Assembly: GCA_016716085.1 (NCBI GenBank)
Contig: JADJWY010000023.1
Location: forward strand, 186,001-250,000
Source of the DNA: Hahellaceae bacterium
GTDB taxonomy: Bacteria; Pseudomonadota; Gammaproteobacteria; Pseudomonadales; Oleiphilaceae
Length of the DNA stretch: 64,000 nucleotides
Direction of reading: 5' to 3'
Positions within the stretch are counted from its first letter, which is position 1. Each line of letters starts with the position of its first letter. A program made the position numbers and the translations under genes. Below the pieces are notes generated by a model. It had not been told where the DNA came from, did not search any database, and was given only the letters and a program-made list of their open reading frames with translations. Positions 36,001-43,580 of this stretch are shown here, piece by piece.

Positions 36001-38784
36001 TTTGTCCAGTGTCACCGCATCGGCAGACAGGTTCACCGTCAGACCCTGAATGGATAAATGCTGATTCTGGGTGGCCGGGCCGGATTGCACGGTCACGACC
36101 GAGTCCTCGATGGCATATTCGCCACCGGTCAGCACGATAAAGGCTTGGCCATTGATGGTTTCCAGCCGTTGCTCCCTGACAAGAAAATGATCACCGAATT
36201 GGAACGTCACGCCTGTGCCGTCTTCCACCCGGTTGTTATGCTGGTCATAGACGGTGACGTCCAGTCTGACCTCACCTTGCGCGAGGCTCACCGCCTGACC
36301 CGACATGGCGATGGACACATGGTGGGGTGCACCGGCCAGGACCTGTACCTGTTTCCATTGCGCTTCAGCGCCCGCGTTGATCAATTCAACGCTGACATCC
36401 GCAGTTGCGCCTTTCACCGCTGGCAGGGTCAGCGCCGCATCAAACAGGCCGGTATCGGTGCTGGTTTGTACCGGGTTATCGAAGGTCCCTGTTCCACGCG
36501 CTTTCCAGCGAATCTGGGCCGGTGTTCGGGTAGCCGGATCACGGTAGGCATAGCCTGCCACGCCCGCTTTCAATTCGACAACCGGGTTATCCGCAGTGAC
36601 ATACCAGACCTCATCGGTTTGATTCTCATAGCCAATGACCGTGGATTCAACATAGACATACTCAAACGCCCACTCCCACAACACATTCCCCGCATCGTTG
36701 TTGGTGTACAGCCGCATCGTCAGAAAATCTTCCGGGTTCAGGCTGGCGAGGCTTTGCAGGTTGGAAAAACGCAAGGTTTTATCCTGCCCCAGTTCCACCA
36801 GGGTTTCGGTTTCGCCCAGGGCCAGCAAGAGTTCCTGTTTGCCGTCGATGGGGCTGAGGCGGTCGAACTGGTTGCCAATGAGGGAGTACAGCGCCTGAAT
36901 CAGGTCGTCGGAGCTGGCGATGACCGGGGTCTGGGTGTTGAGAATGTCGGTGCGTTCTTCCTGTGGTGTGCCGAGGCCGGTCACCCGTTCAAGCGCACGC
37001 ATGTCCAGATCGAACTGGCTGAACTGGTATTCCGGGCGGAACTGCCAGACATAGGTCGGCGGTGGATTTTGGAGGTCTTCCGGGGGGGTATCCCGCGCCT
37101 GTAATTGGCGGTAGGCGTTGTAGTCTGCCATCGTACTGGACTCATCAAACAGCGGCACCAGAAAGGGAGTGAAACGCCGGGGTCGGCTATCGTAAGGCGC
37201 TACGGCATCCCCGATGGCAAAACTGGGCGGCGGATCGGCATCTTTCGGGGTGCCGACAACATGGATGTAAAAATGCTCGGCCTGACTGAGGTTACTGCCG
37301 ATCTGCAGGGCCTGGGTGCGGCGTCCCGGTGCAATCGGGAATTCGGCCAGACTGGAGCTACCGATGGCGGTGGCCGCCAGAGTATTGGGCGCGACGATCT
37401 TCGCCAGACGCCCGGTCAGGCCAAACTGTTCCCCGCCATCCAGACCCAGTTCCGTCGGCAAGGCGCTGCCATCACTGTCCAGCCATTCGGTGTAGAGTGT
37501 AATGGTGGTGTCAGAGGTCAGCCCGGCCCCTTCTGAACCGATCACGTGGTGGCGTACAGCACCCTGAGTCATGCCCTGCTCGACGGTTGAGATGCGTTCC
37601 GCCCAGATCTTGAGGTTAGGCGGACGCATGGTGATCTCCGGCACCTCGACACTGGCCATCGCATTCCCGGCGGCGCTGGTCAGCGGGGTGCGGGCGGTGC
37701 CGAGATAGCCGGTGGCGCGGTTAATCGCCACGACCCTGACGGTTTCCCCCGGTTTGGGGTGATCAGCTTCGCGGTGCTGAAACGGTGCGGCCATTTTCAG
37801 GGTGGAGGCAAACTGGCTGTAACCGCCCGAGCGATTGCCCCCGCCGATATTCAGGTCACTGTCACGCGGGCCACGCAGCATCACCCGGTAGGCAAAGCGG
37901 TTGTCGGTCTCATCAAACCCGGTCTGAGGACGCCCCTGAATTTCTGCATCGCTCAGTCCCCGTCGGTGCAGGATCAACTGCCCGGTAGACTCGCGGAAAA
38001 TGAGAATATCCGTGTTGCGGTAATCCTCCTGACTGATCTTCGTCAGCAGACCAATGCTCTGATCCAGACGTTTCTGGGTGTCGGCCCGACGCAACAGATC
38101 CGGTGCCTGGGTAGCGGCATCTTCCGCCCTGAAGTAAACGCCCTGCCAGTCCACGGTATCCGCAGCGGTCCACAATTGCGGGGTGTTTTCCGCCACGAAA
38201 CGATTAACCGTACTGCCATCCGTCTGAATGACATCCTTCACCGTGCCATGCACCACCGTATCCGGCGTGCCGTCGGCATTGAAGTCGTAATAGGTGATGG
38301 AGCGTTGCAGTTCCTCTGCCTCGGTGAAAGCCCGATATTGGGTGTCATCGCCCAGCGCCACTTCCTCGCCATTGAGGTTCTCAAGCCCTACCTTGCCGGT
38401 CAGGAACAGGACATCGACGTAGAAATCGACATTGACGATGGGATCACTCAGTTCGGCTTCCTGATAGGTGGGCACCAGTCCCAGCGGGCCGGGCACCAGA
38501 CTGGCGTAGCAGGTGTCCCAGTCCTGACGACGCAGGTAGTAAGTGGACATGGGCGAACCCAACGGCAGGAAACTCTGGTACGGCAGTTCGGCATAGACAT
38601 CGGTGGTGAATTCAAAGCCACCCAACGGACAGGTGGGCAGGTAATAGCGGAAGCTGTAGCGTCCTTCGTTGTCAGTGGCTCCGACCCCGCCGGGATAGGC
38701 GTCACTGACGGAGACTTTGATGCTGGGCACCGGGCCGAAGATAGGGTCACCGGAACGGCGGCTGCGCAACCCCTGCGCCCTCAC
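33052..38784 (-). CDS. Giant multidomain Ig-like/LamG-like protein with C-terminal PD-(D/E)XK-like nuclease motif (probably 5'-truncated)
   Basis: There are 1910 codons from a GTG at 38784; the frame is open to 38841 without a good start or signal peptide, so the true N-terminus is probably lost. In order: a carboxypeptidase-regulatory/Ig-like fold (VSVSDAYPGGVGATDNEGRY), beta-rich regions, a bacterial Ig-like domain (VSLAQGEVRLDVTVYDQHNN), a Big_1/invasin-like domain (LSADAVTLDKQQTVTVTATV), a LamG-like domain (WHRVAVRVQGQQLSLYVNGQ), a helical pre-toxin region after SAHAWTWDGVWEGAKS, and a C-terminal domain with RRRIDIVLEG and WVETKS (about D1726, E1739, K1741), the spacing of a PD-(D/E)XK active site. 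It is likely a surface or secreted nuclease toxin with its partner gene directly downstream. Confidence 0.7.
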   Translation of the reverse strand: MRAQGLRSRRSGDPIFGPVPSIKVSVSDAYPGGVGATDNEGRYSFRYYLPTCPLGGFEFTTDVYAELPYQSFLPLGSPMSTYYLRRQDWDTCYASLVPGPLGLVPTYQEAELSDPIVNVDFYVDVLFLTGKVGLENLNGEEVALGDDTQYRAFTEAEELQRSITYYDFNADGTPDTVVHGTVKDVIQTDGSTVNRFVAENTPQLWTAADTVDWQGVYFRAEDAATQAPDLLRRADTQKRLDQSIGLLTKISQEDYRNTDILIFRESTGQLILHRRGLSDAEIQGRPQTGFDETDNRFAYRVMLRGPRDSDLNIGGGNRSGGYSQFASTLKMAAPFQHREADHPKPGETVRVVAINRATGYLGTARTPLTSAAGNAMASVEVPEITMRPPNLKIWAERISTVEQGMTQGAVRHHVIGSEGAGLTSDTTITLYTEWLDSDGSALPTELGLDGGEQFGLTGRLAKIVAPNTLAATAIGSSSLAEFPIAPGRRTQALQIGSNLSQAEHFYIHVVGTPKDADPPPSFAIGDAVAPYDSRPRRFTPFLVPLFDESSTMADYNAYRQLQARDTPPEDLQNPPPTYVWQFRPEYQFSQFDLDMRALERVTGLGTPQEERTDILNTQTPVIASSDDLIQALYSLIGNQFDRLSPIDGKQELLLALGETETLVELGQDKTLRFSNLQSLASLNPEDFLTMRLYTNNDAGNVLWEWAFEYVYVESTVIGYENQTDEVWYVTADNPVVELKAGVAGYAYRDPATRTPAQIRWKARGTGTFDNPVQTSTDTGLFDAALTLPAVKGATADVSVELINAGAEAQWKQVQVLAGAPHHVSIAMSGQAVSLAQGEVRLDVTVYDQHNNRVEDGTGVTFQFGDHFLVREQRLETINGQAFIVLTGGEYAIEDSVVTVQSGPATQNQHLSIQGLTVNLSADAVTLDKQQTVTVTATVTTPVGLPVAGVPVSFSAGKGLFAQPQVLTNETGVAETRFTGGLNELTDTWVAQTGYVGVAQLEYRVENSSGSNNIDAQDAMLVADETVADNLTYDLYDITSTIGYETQGTVALRSETDTTVTLGDMADPNLEPLVSLSMNQFITLDGAPAFQDDHELNPAKAEEVTLVFDHPLGAGRSARFTADSTVRLPANPLFGMADNRGFRLDIKPLGDGTVVNYDNSGLTLRYQNNQLIASAKTTDGMVTVTAPHVPAQQWHRVAVRVQGQQLSLYVNGQTVTEGFTGSVVLPVDPNAPLSACQTCNRIDIGGLEAVIRGFRVYDYASEPLVSFANGSTDQTLPAGSQTLVVKSLGNLGHILTDSQLKSLRVAVVSGQQRNYVSLLTKRGYLDIAQQYLRTVSPQSPTAYQTQPLPLSFLFPSAHAWTWDGVWEGAKSTIGYLIPYEDFIVIAEQLVYLVNQDWENFEPTKLAFASLGAATVIPIAKPLKPLLAPLKKVVDGMSRFPGARHFAGAIGTAVKSALGGKTDKLANLLPFILIAVELYEDPEVFEFMMSAIESEDDLWVWVEYIATFIGLEGGLDELALQATSADESKLSVAAALSWIIPTAEASPRQVVARAMIDALKKVERKISNPKEFTDAIRVILKELQDPNNRTWTGVVKEATAITNFIKMGTAKIGSFITQSRNWRVHRGFVLFALGYIIEESQKPVGDPGRLELGGADHLANLIADVFSNRPWVHQGALFQLTQIAYFHVQHQYGPNQPKVLGIEQVRPAFALVNGRIPPGAKPYRRRIDIVLEGDGGERWVETKSLSGPFNRLWFQNSLAGKSNSDGEDSRTYRGYYRQFFHDMRLNREFMNLSKEAIILQEPGSRQNVQYNWYFHDYRNAGLGTPPTNADIANARKWLCSAPDLKNPKDYYRSNLSSSEPSIIQNKCEFNALLGWVAKRNTQSYITDLLRPFASPDKMDIESFVDFIERLGP

Positions 38785-38868
38785 CAGTACACTTTTTACG
38801 GTGGCATCCAGCGGGAGATATCCGTTACACTCTTTCCGTATTCAGCCTCTTGTGACGATGCCTCGCCC

Positions 38869-39816
38869 ATGTCCCAGCACGACCATGCCTACAAGAACCT
38901 CTTCGCGCATCCCCGAATGATGGAGGATCTGCTCAAGGGCTTTGTCAGATTTGATTGGGTGAGCCAATTGGATTTCAGCACCCTGGAAAAAGTCAGTGGC
39001 AGCTATATCACCGATGACCTGCGCGAGCGGGCAGATGATGTGATCTGGCGGGTAAGGTTTCAGAACGAGTGGTTGTATGTATATCTGTTGCTCGAGTTTC
39101 AATCGACCATTGACCCGTTCATGGCCGTCCGGATTCAGACCTACGTCGGCCTGCTCTATCAGGATTTGATCAAGGCCAATCACTTATCAGAACAACGAAA
39201 ACTCCCTCCTGTACTGCCCATCGTGTTGTATAATGGAGAGAGGGCTTGGCAGGCCCCGGAATCGGTCAGTGAACTCATTCAGCCTATGCCGGAAAAACTG
39301 CACGCCTACCAGCCCCAGCAGCGTTACCTGTTAATTGATGAAGGGCGATATTCGGCAGCCGAACTGGACACGCTGGAAAACCTGACAGCCGCCTTGATCC
39401 GGGCAGAAAACGCGGAAAGCCCGCAGCAACTCAGCCGGGTGCTGGCCAATCTGATCGTCTGGTTGCCTTTGCCGGAACAGGCAGATCTGAGAAGGGCCTT
39501 CAAGGAGTGGTTCGGACGGGTGTTGTTACCCCGGCGACTACCGGGAACAGAAATAGACGCAGTACGTGATTTAACGGAGATGCAGACGATGTTGGCAGAA
39601 CGTGTAAAAACCTGGACCCAGCCCTGGTGGGACGAAGGGTTTAAGAAAGGTATCGAACAAGGCGAAGCAGCAGTGCTGGCTAAGCAATTGTCCAAACGTT
39701 TCGGCCCCCTGCCCGCATGGGCCAGCGAAAAACTGCAACAGGCTAACCGCGAGCAGTTGGATGTGTGGGCCGATCGGATATTCGATGCCGAAAGTCTGGA
39801 ACAGTTTTTCGCCTGA
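38869..39816 (+). CDS. Rpn-family recombination-promoting nuclease / PD-(D/E)XK transposase_31
   Basis: This 316-aa protein starts MSQHDHAYKNLFAHPRMMED, then LDFSTLEKVSGSYI, RADDVIWRV and YLLLEFQSTIDPFMAVRIQ, where E-F-Q and the upstream Asp form the PD-(D/E)XK active site of the PF04754/Rpn family. The C-terminal KQLSKRFGPLPAWASEKLQQ is a DUF4351-like tail. Rpn proteins nick DNA and raise recombination in E. coli; some act in phage defence. The ATG at 38869 is chosen by homology; the longer open frame upstream is antisense to the giant gene. A decayed relative lies at 41.5 kb. Confidence 0.87.
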   Translation: MSQHDHAYKNLFAHPRMMEDLLKGFVRFDWVSQLDFSTLEKVSGSYITDDLRERADDVIWRVRFQNEWLYVYLLLEFQSTIDPFMAVRIQTYVGLLYQDLIKANHLSEQRKLPPVLPIVLYNGERAWQAPESVSELIQPMPEKLHAYQPQQRYLLIDEGRYSAAELDTLENLTAALIRAENAESPQQLSRVLANLIVWLPLPEQADLRRAFKEWFGRVLLPRRLPGTEIDAVRDLTEMQTMLAERVKTWTQPWWDEGFKKGIEQGEAAVLAKQLSKRFGPLPAWASEKLQQANREQLDVWADRIFDAESLEQFFA

Positions 39817-39837
39817 TCAGTGAAGACAGCTTAATTT

Positions 39838-39912
39838 GTGCCACAAATTGTGGCACAAATTAAGGCGCTTCGCTTATCGGATGCTATTATCCCTATACCC
39901 TACCCCAACTAA
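39838..39912 (+). pseudogene. YhcG/DUF1016 remnant containing a long palindrome
   Basis: 25 codons (VPQIVAQIKALRLSDAIIP) match the internal segment LPQAVAEIKEPRLPDTIVP of the YhcG gene at 40.4-41.5 kb. The remnant starts within a perfect 16-bp-arm palindrome at 39830-39864. Nothing else of the gene remains here. Confidence 0.65.
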
Positions 39913-40192
39913 ATCCGTTCTAATGCCTGCAATCCATGCAGATAAACACTAATCGCATACCGTCACTCATCCTTGCCCTGTGCATTCCGGGCGGCGCCTA
40001 TTGCATGTCCGGAAAACCCTGCAAAGCGATTGGCGTACCATTGCTCGGTATACTTTGAGTCTTCACGCTCAGTGAATTACGTTGGGTTGTAACACCCGAG
40101 GGCTTCACTATCATGCTGATCGGTCTGCTGACACTGCATGGCGCGAGTTGGGTTGCGGGTTGGACGCTTCAAAGAAAAAACACCAAGGTCAC
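39913..40192. other. Non-coding stretch with a decayed membrane-protein reading frame
   Basis: A plus-strand frame reads NRIPSLILALCIPGGAYC, PCKAIGVPLLGIL, a TGA, then VFTLSELRWVVTPEGFTI and MLIGLLTLHGASWVAGW. The two halves look like one small membrane protein with a nonsense mutation. No family was recognised. Confidence 0.35.
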
Positions 40193-40338
40193 TCAAAGCC
40201 ACCCAACGGACAGGTGGGCAGGTAATAGCGGAAGCTGTAGCGTCCTTCGTTGTCGGTGGCTCCGACCCCGCCGGGACAGGCGTCACTGACGGAGACTTTA
40301 ATGCTGGGCACCGGGCCGAAGATAGAGTCACCGGCACG
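40193..40338 (-). repeat. 146-bp duplicated piece of the giant-protein gene (5' region)
   Basis: This segment repeats 38612-38757 of the giant gene with a handful of differences (shared core CCACCCAACGGACAGGTGGG). It keeps the same orientation. It covers the Ig-like N-terminal part of the present reading frame and stops close to where the giant gene itself loses homology, which hints at a shared breakpoint. Confidence 0.8.
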
Positions 40339-40416
40339 ACGAATCTACTATTGACCCCACTTGCGTCATCGAGCTAGCCTCTGCACTCGTGAAGCATCTA
40401 CCTACCACTGAACATC

Positions 40417-41483
40417 ATGACCTTATCATCTACGTCTTATAAAACTTTACTTAGGGGCCTTAAAACTCGAATTCAGCAGTCCCAAACCCGTGCCGCCCTG
40501 GCCGTCAGCAAAGAGTTGCTGCACCTGTATTGGTTAACCGGACGTGACATTGCTATCAAACAGAAGCAAGAAGGTTGGGGAAATGCCGTTATTGAGCAGA
40601 TTGCGAAGGACCTGAGCCAAGAATTTCCGGGTGTGCAGGGTTTTTTCTGCTCGAAATCTGTGGCGAATGCGCTTTTTATCTAACCTATCCCGATACAGGT
40701 GAATTTCTGCCACAAGCTGTGGCAGAAATTAAGGAACCTCGCTTACCCGATACTATCGTCCCCTTGCCCTGGGGTCACCACATAGTGCTCATGGAAAAAG
40801 TAAAAGACGAACCTACCCGACTGTGGTACGCACAATCATCGGTAAGCTATGGCTGGTCGCGAGCCGTGTTAACTCATCAGGTTGAATCTGGATTGTATGA
40901 GCGACAAGGGAGTGCCGTTTCAAATTTTCATCAGACGTTGCCGCCGCCTCAATCCGATCTGGCACAACAAGCCCTGAAAGATCCATACAACTTCGATTTT
41001 CTGACGCTTCGGCAAGATGCTCATGAAAGAGAGGTGGAAACTGCATTGCTGGACAATATTCGCAAATTTTTACTGGAACTGGGCGTTGGGTTCGCCTTTG
41101 TAGGTAACCAATACCATTTAAGCGTCGGTGGCGATGATTTTTATATCGATTTGCTGTTTTACCATCTCAAGTTGCGCTGCTACGTCGTCATAGATTTAAA
41201 GGTCAAAGAGTTCAAGCCCGAATACGCAGGGAAAATGAATTTTTATTTATCCGCTGTCGATGACCTGCTTCGTCATTCATCTGACGAGCCCACCATCGGG
41301 CTGATTTTGTGTAAATCCAATAATCGCATTGTTGCAGAGTACGCGCTCCGTGATATGAGCAAACCTATGGGAATCGCAACATATTTGACGGAAGCGCTGC
41401 CAGATAGCCTACGTACAAGCTTGCCTGATGTAGAATCATTGGAAGCAACACTGACCGATCTTTCAGGCGACAACATCGATTAA
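40417..41483 (+). pseudogene. YhcG-family PD-(D/E)XK nuclease (DUF1016), frameshifted
   Basis: The N-terminal DUF1016_N part (RIQQSQTRAALAVSKELLHL, TGRDIAIKQKQEGWG, LSQEFPGVQGF) is separated by frame changes around 40650-40690 from the C-terminal nuclease (PWGHHIVLMEKVKDE, FYIDLLFYHLKLRCYVVIDLK with the D...D-LK active-site pattern, then KMNFYLSAVDDL). The two parts together match a normal YhcG protein of about 350 aa. A second palindrome lies at 40702-40730. YhcG proteins are often found with restriction or mobile loci. Confidence 0.8.
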
Positions 41484-41499
41484 CATCAGACAATAAGTG

Positions 41500-41598
41500 G
41501 ATTGGACGGGTGTTGTTACCCCGGCGACCACCGATCAGCTCGAGTTGTGGTCTGAGCAGATTCTGGATGCTGATACGATTGAAGCGGTGTTTGTTTAA
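41500..41598 (+). pseudogene. Rpn-family gene remnant (C-terminus)
   Basis: The bases around GGACGGGTGTTGTTACCCC repeat the Rpn gene at about 39515, and after a frame change DQLELWSEQILDADTIEAVF corresponds to the Rpn C-terminus EQLDVWADRIFDAESLEQFF. Only these two short pieces survive. It marks the right edge of the accessory island. Confidence 0.6.
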
Positions 41599-41726
41599 GC
41601 AGCCCTGGACTGCCAGCGGAGAGCCACCGATTCTCCTGCACCAGAACCTACTCCCAAAATGCCAACGACGATCAAGTCATTCCGTGCTATTTTGTACGCT
41701 TTGTTTCGCGTCGAGCCCTGATTAAT

Positions 41727-42464
41727 ATGCTAAGCCTGTTTCGTTTTGTTGTTCTCATCCCGCTGGCAATTCTGGCCTCACTGACCGCTTTCATCGTATG
41801 TCTCGTCCGCCCCTTCGATCCAACCAACAGCCGTCGGGCGGCACGGATATATGGCCGGTTCCTGCTTCCGCTCTTTGGCATCAAAGTCGAAGTAAAAGGC
41901 TGGGAAAATATTCCGACTGATCGGGAGTATGTCGTGGTGGCAAATCATCAGAGCAACTTCGACCTGCTGGTCATGGGGCGGGCGGTACCTTTTCGAACCG
42001 TCAGTATCGGTAAAACCAGCCTCAAATGGGTTCCTTTGTTCGGCCAGGTATACTGGCTCTCAGGTAATGTGTTGATCGATCGGGCTCGCGGTGACAAGGC
42101 CAAGGCAACCATGGAACAAACCCAGACGGCGCTTCAGCAAGGCCACAAAAATATTTGGGTATTCGTTGAAGGTACCCGCAACCCGAGTGACACTCTCCTC
42201 CCCTTCAAAAAAGGTGCCTTTGTCACCGCGGTGAATTGTGGTGCGCCGGTTGTAAGGATCTGCTCAGCCCGCTATGCGCGTAAAATCAGCTGGAATCGCT
42301 GGAAAAACGGTACCATCGAAATCCGCATCCTCCCCCCGATAGAAACCCAGGGGATGGGCAAGGGGGATGTCGAAACCCTAATGGCACAATGCCAGAGCAG
42401 CATGGAAGACGCCATTAGCGGCCTTAAGGTCCGCCACCTGCCTCCACCCGCTTGTTGCGGGTAA
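41727..42464 (+). CDS. plsC: 1-acyl-sn-glycerol-3-phosphate acyltransferase
   Basis: This 245-aa inner-membrane enzyme adds the second acyl chain to lysophosphatidic acid, giving phosphatidic acid for phospholipid synthesis. The N-terminal hydrophobic anchor (about residues 5-28) is followed by the catalytic NHQSNFD (H74, D79) and the substrate motif FVEGTR (148-151). Length and motif spacing are normal. It is the first well-preserved gene right of the island. Confidence 0.92.
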   Translation: MLSLFRFVVLIPLAILASLTAFIVCLVRPFDPTNSRRAARIYGRFLLPLFGIKVEVKGWENIPTDREYVVVANHQSNFDLLVMGRAVPFRTVSIGKTSLKWVPLFGQVYWLSGNVLIDRARGDKAKATMEQTQTALQQGHKNIWVFVEGTRNPSDTLLPFKKGAFVTAVNCGAPVVRICSARYARKISWNRWKNGTIEIRILPPIETQGMGKGDVETLMAQCQSSMEDAISGLKVRHLPPPACCG

Positions 42465-42518
42465 AATCCAATTATGTTTCAATAGGTTGATGCATCGCAG
42501 GCGCGCGGCTTGGTGTAA

Positions 42519-42546
42519 TTAGACGCGAACTGAATGATGGTATAAT
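42519..42546 (+). promoter_or_regulatory. Candidate sigma70 promoter of tus
   Basis: A perfect TATAAT at 42541-42546 lies 16 bp after a weak TTAGAC and 26 bp before the GTG start of the Tus-like gene. Only the -10 box is convincing. Confidence 0.45.
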
Positions 42547-42572
42547 AAATAAGATAATCTGAAGGAAATCGG

Positions 42573-43493
42573 GTGTACGCGATCGCATTGCTGGAAGTGG
42601 GTGAACAGATTCAGGCCTTGCTTCAATCTATGGATCGCCTGGAAACACTGATCCGAAACAGTCAAATCCATAAGGCAGTGGTGTATCGACTGCCTCGCGT
42701 CTCGCAGGATCAAACCCACCAACCCTACTCGCACCTTGAAGTCACGCCTTTGGCTGGCGCCACGGCAGTAGGCGAAGCACTGGCCGCCTATCGATCCTGG
42801 TATGCAGAGGGTGCTGCTTCGACCAAAAGCGTATTCCGCTTGCCGGGCGCCCTATCCCTTACTCCGTCAGACCCCGTAGCCTTTGACGCCTGCATGGAAG
42901 ACATTCAGGCCATCAAGTTCCGCATCAGCGAGCTGACCGGCAGCATTTACCCGGATTCTCCAGCCATGCGTCACAAAGTCATTCATGAAGAATTCCCTCG
43001 TCTGGTGATGCTTCAGCTCACCCGTGCGATCAAACGCTGTGACGAACCACTCTACTCCTGCCGTTTTACCTGGGTACGAAAATCCAGCATCAAGCGACTG
43101 GATAAACAGGCTGCGGCGGCAGAGGTGGGGCAATTGAAGGCGATCCTTCCAAACGAAAACACTCAAATCGTGCCCTGGAAGGCGCGTGTGGCCCAGGAGC
43201 AGCGCAACTTGTTGGCCCTCCCCTCCCAGACAGGTCTGAGGCTGCGCCGTCCGGTGAAGGCCCACCCCATGATGAATCTGATTTTCGAGGAAAGGATTGA
43301 GACGCCCAAAGGCGAAAAACGGCGGCAGAAAATGGTCGATGCCAACCTACCCATCCTGATTGTGGACTCGCCAAAAGCCAAAATTGGCGCCCTGAAGGAT
43401 TTCGACCCGGATAAAAAAGTCGCCTCCCGGGGGCGCACGTTGACGGCAGACACACCGATTACGCCGATGAAACCGATATATCCCCTGCGCTAA
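42573..43493 (+). CDS. tus: DNA replication terminus site-binding protein (Tus-like)
   Basis: This 306-aa protein aligns along its length with E. coli Tus (309 aa): VYRLPRVSQDQTHQPYSHLEV against the VFSLPEV...IEV segment, VFRLPGALSL against AVRLPGVLCY, and ALPSQTGLRLRRPVKAHPM against ALPQNAKLKIKRPVKVQPI, which holds DNA-contacting residues. Tus binds Ter sites and blocks the replicative helicase in one direction. The GTG start at 42573 is preceded by GAAGGAAATCGG. It stands alone between plsC and lpxC. Tus outside enterobacteria and close relatives is patchy, so the organism's terminus system merits attention. Confidence 0.82.
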   Translation: MYAIALLEVGEQIQALLQSMDRLETLIRNSQIHKAVVYRLPRVSQDQTHQPYSHLEVTPLAGATAVGEALAAYRSWYAEGAASTKSVFRLPGALSLTPSDPVAFDACMEDIQAIKFRISELTGSIYPDSPAMRHKVIHEEFPRLVMLQLTRAIKRCDEPLYSCRFTWVRKSSIKRLDKQAAAAEVGQLKAILPNENTQIVPWKARVAQEQRNLLALPSQTGLRLRRPVKAHPMMNLIFEERIETPKGEKRRQKMVDANLPILIVDSPKAKIGALKDFDPDKKVASRGRTLTADTPITPMKPIYPLR

Positions 43494-43580
43494 CGGCTCT
43501 GCCGTTTACATTCTGCCTACAAAACATTCGGTAATCCTTTATAGGGCCGAGCCCCAAAAGCGTTTACTCTCGGAGCCAAG

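Noticed and set aside
35149..37536. Several long plus-strand reading frames opposite the giant gene
   Set aside because: They lie antisense to a continuous 1910-codon frame with clear domains, have no ribosome sites and show biased, low-complexity residues typical of antisense shadows.
42470..42485. Possible Ter site upstream of tus (AATTATGTTTCAATAGG)
   Set aside because: It shares ATGTT with the E. coli Ter consensus but lacks the conserved GTAACTA part including the critical C6, so the match is no better than chance.
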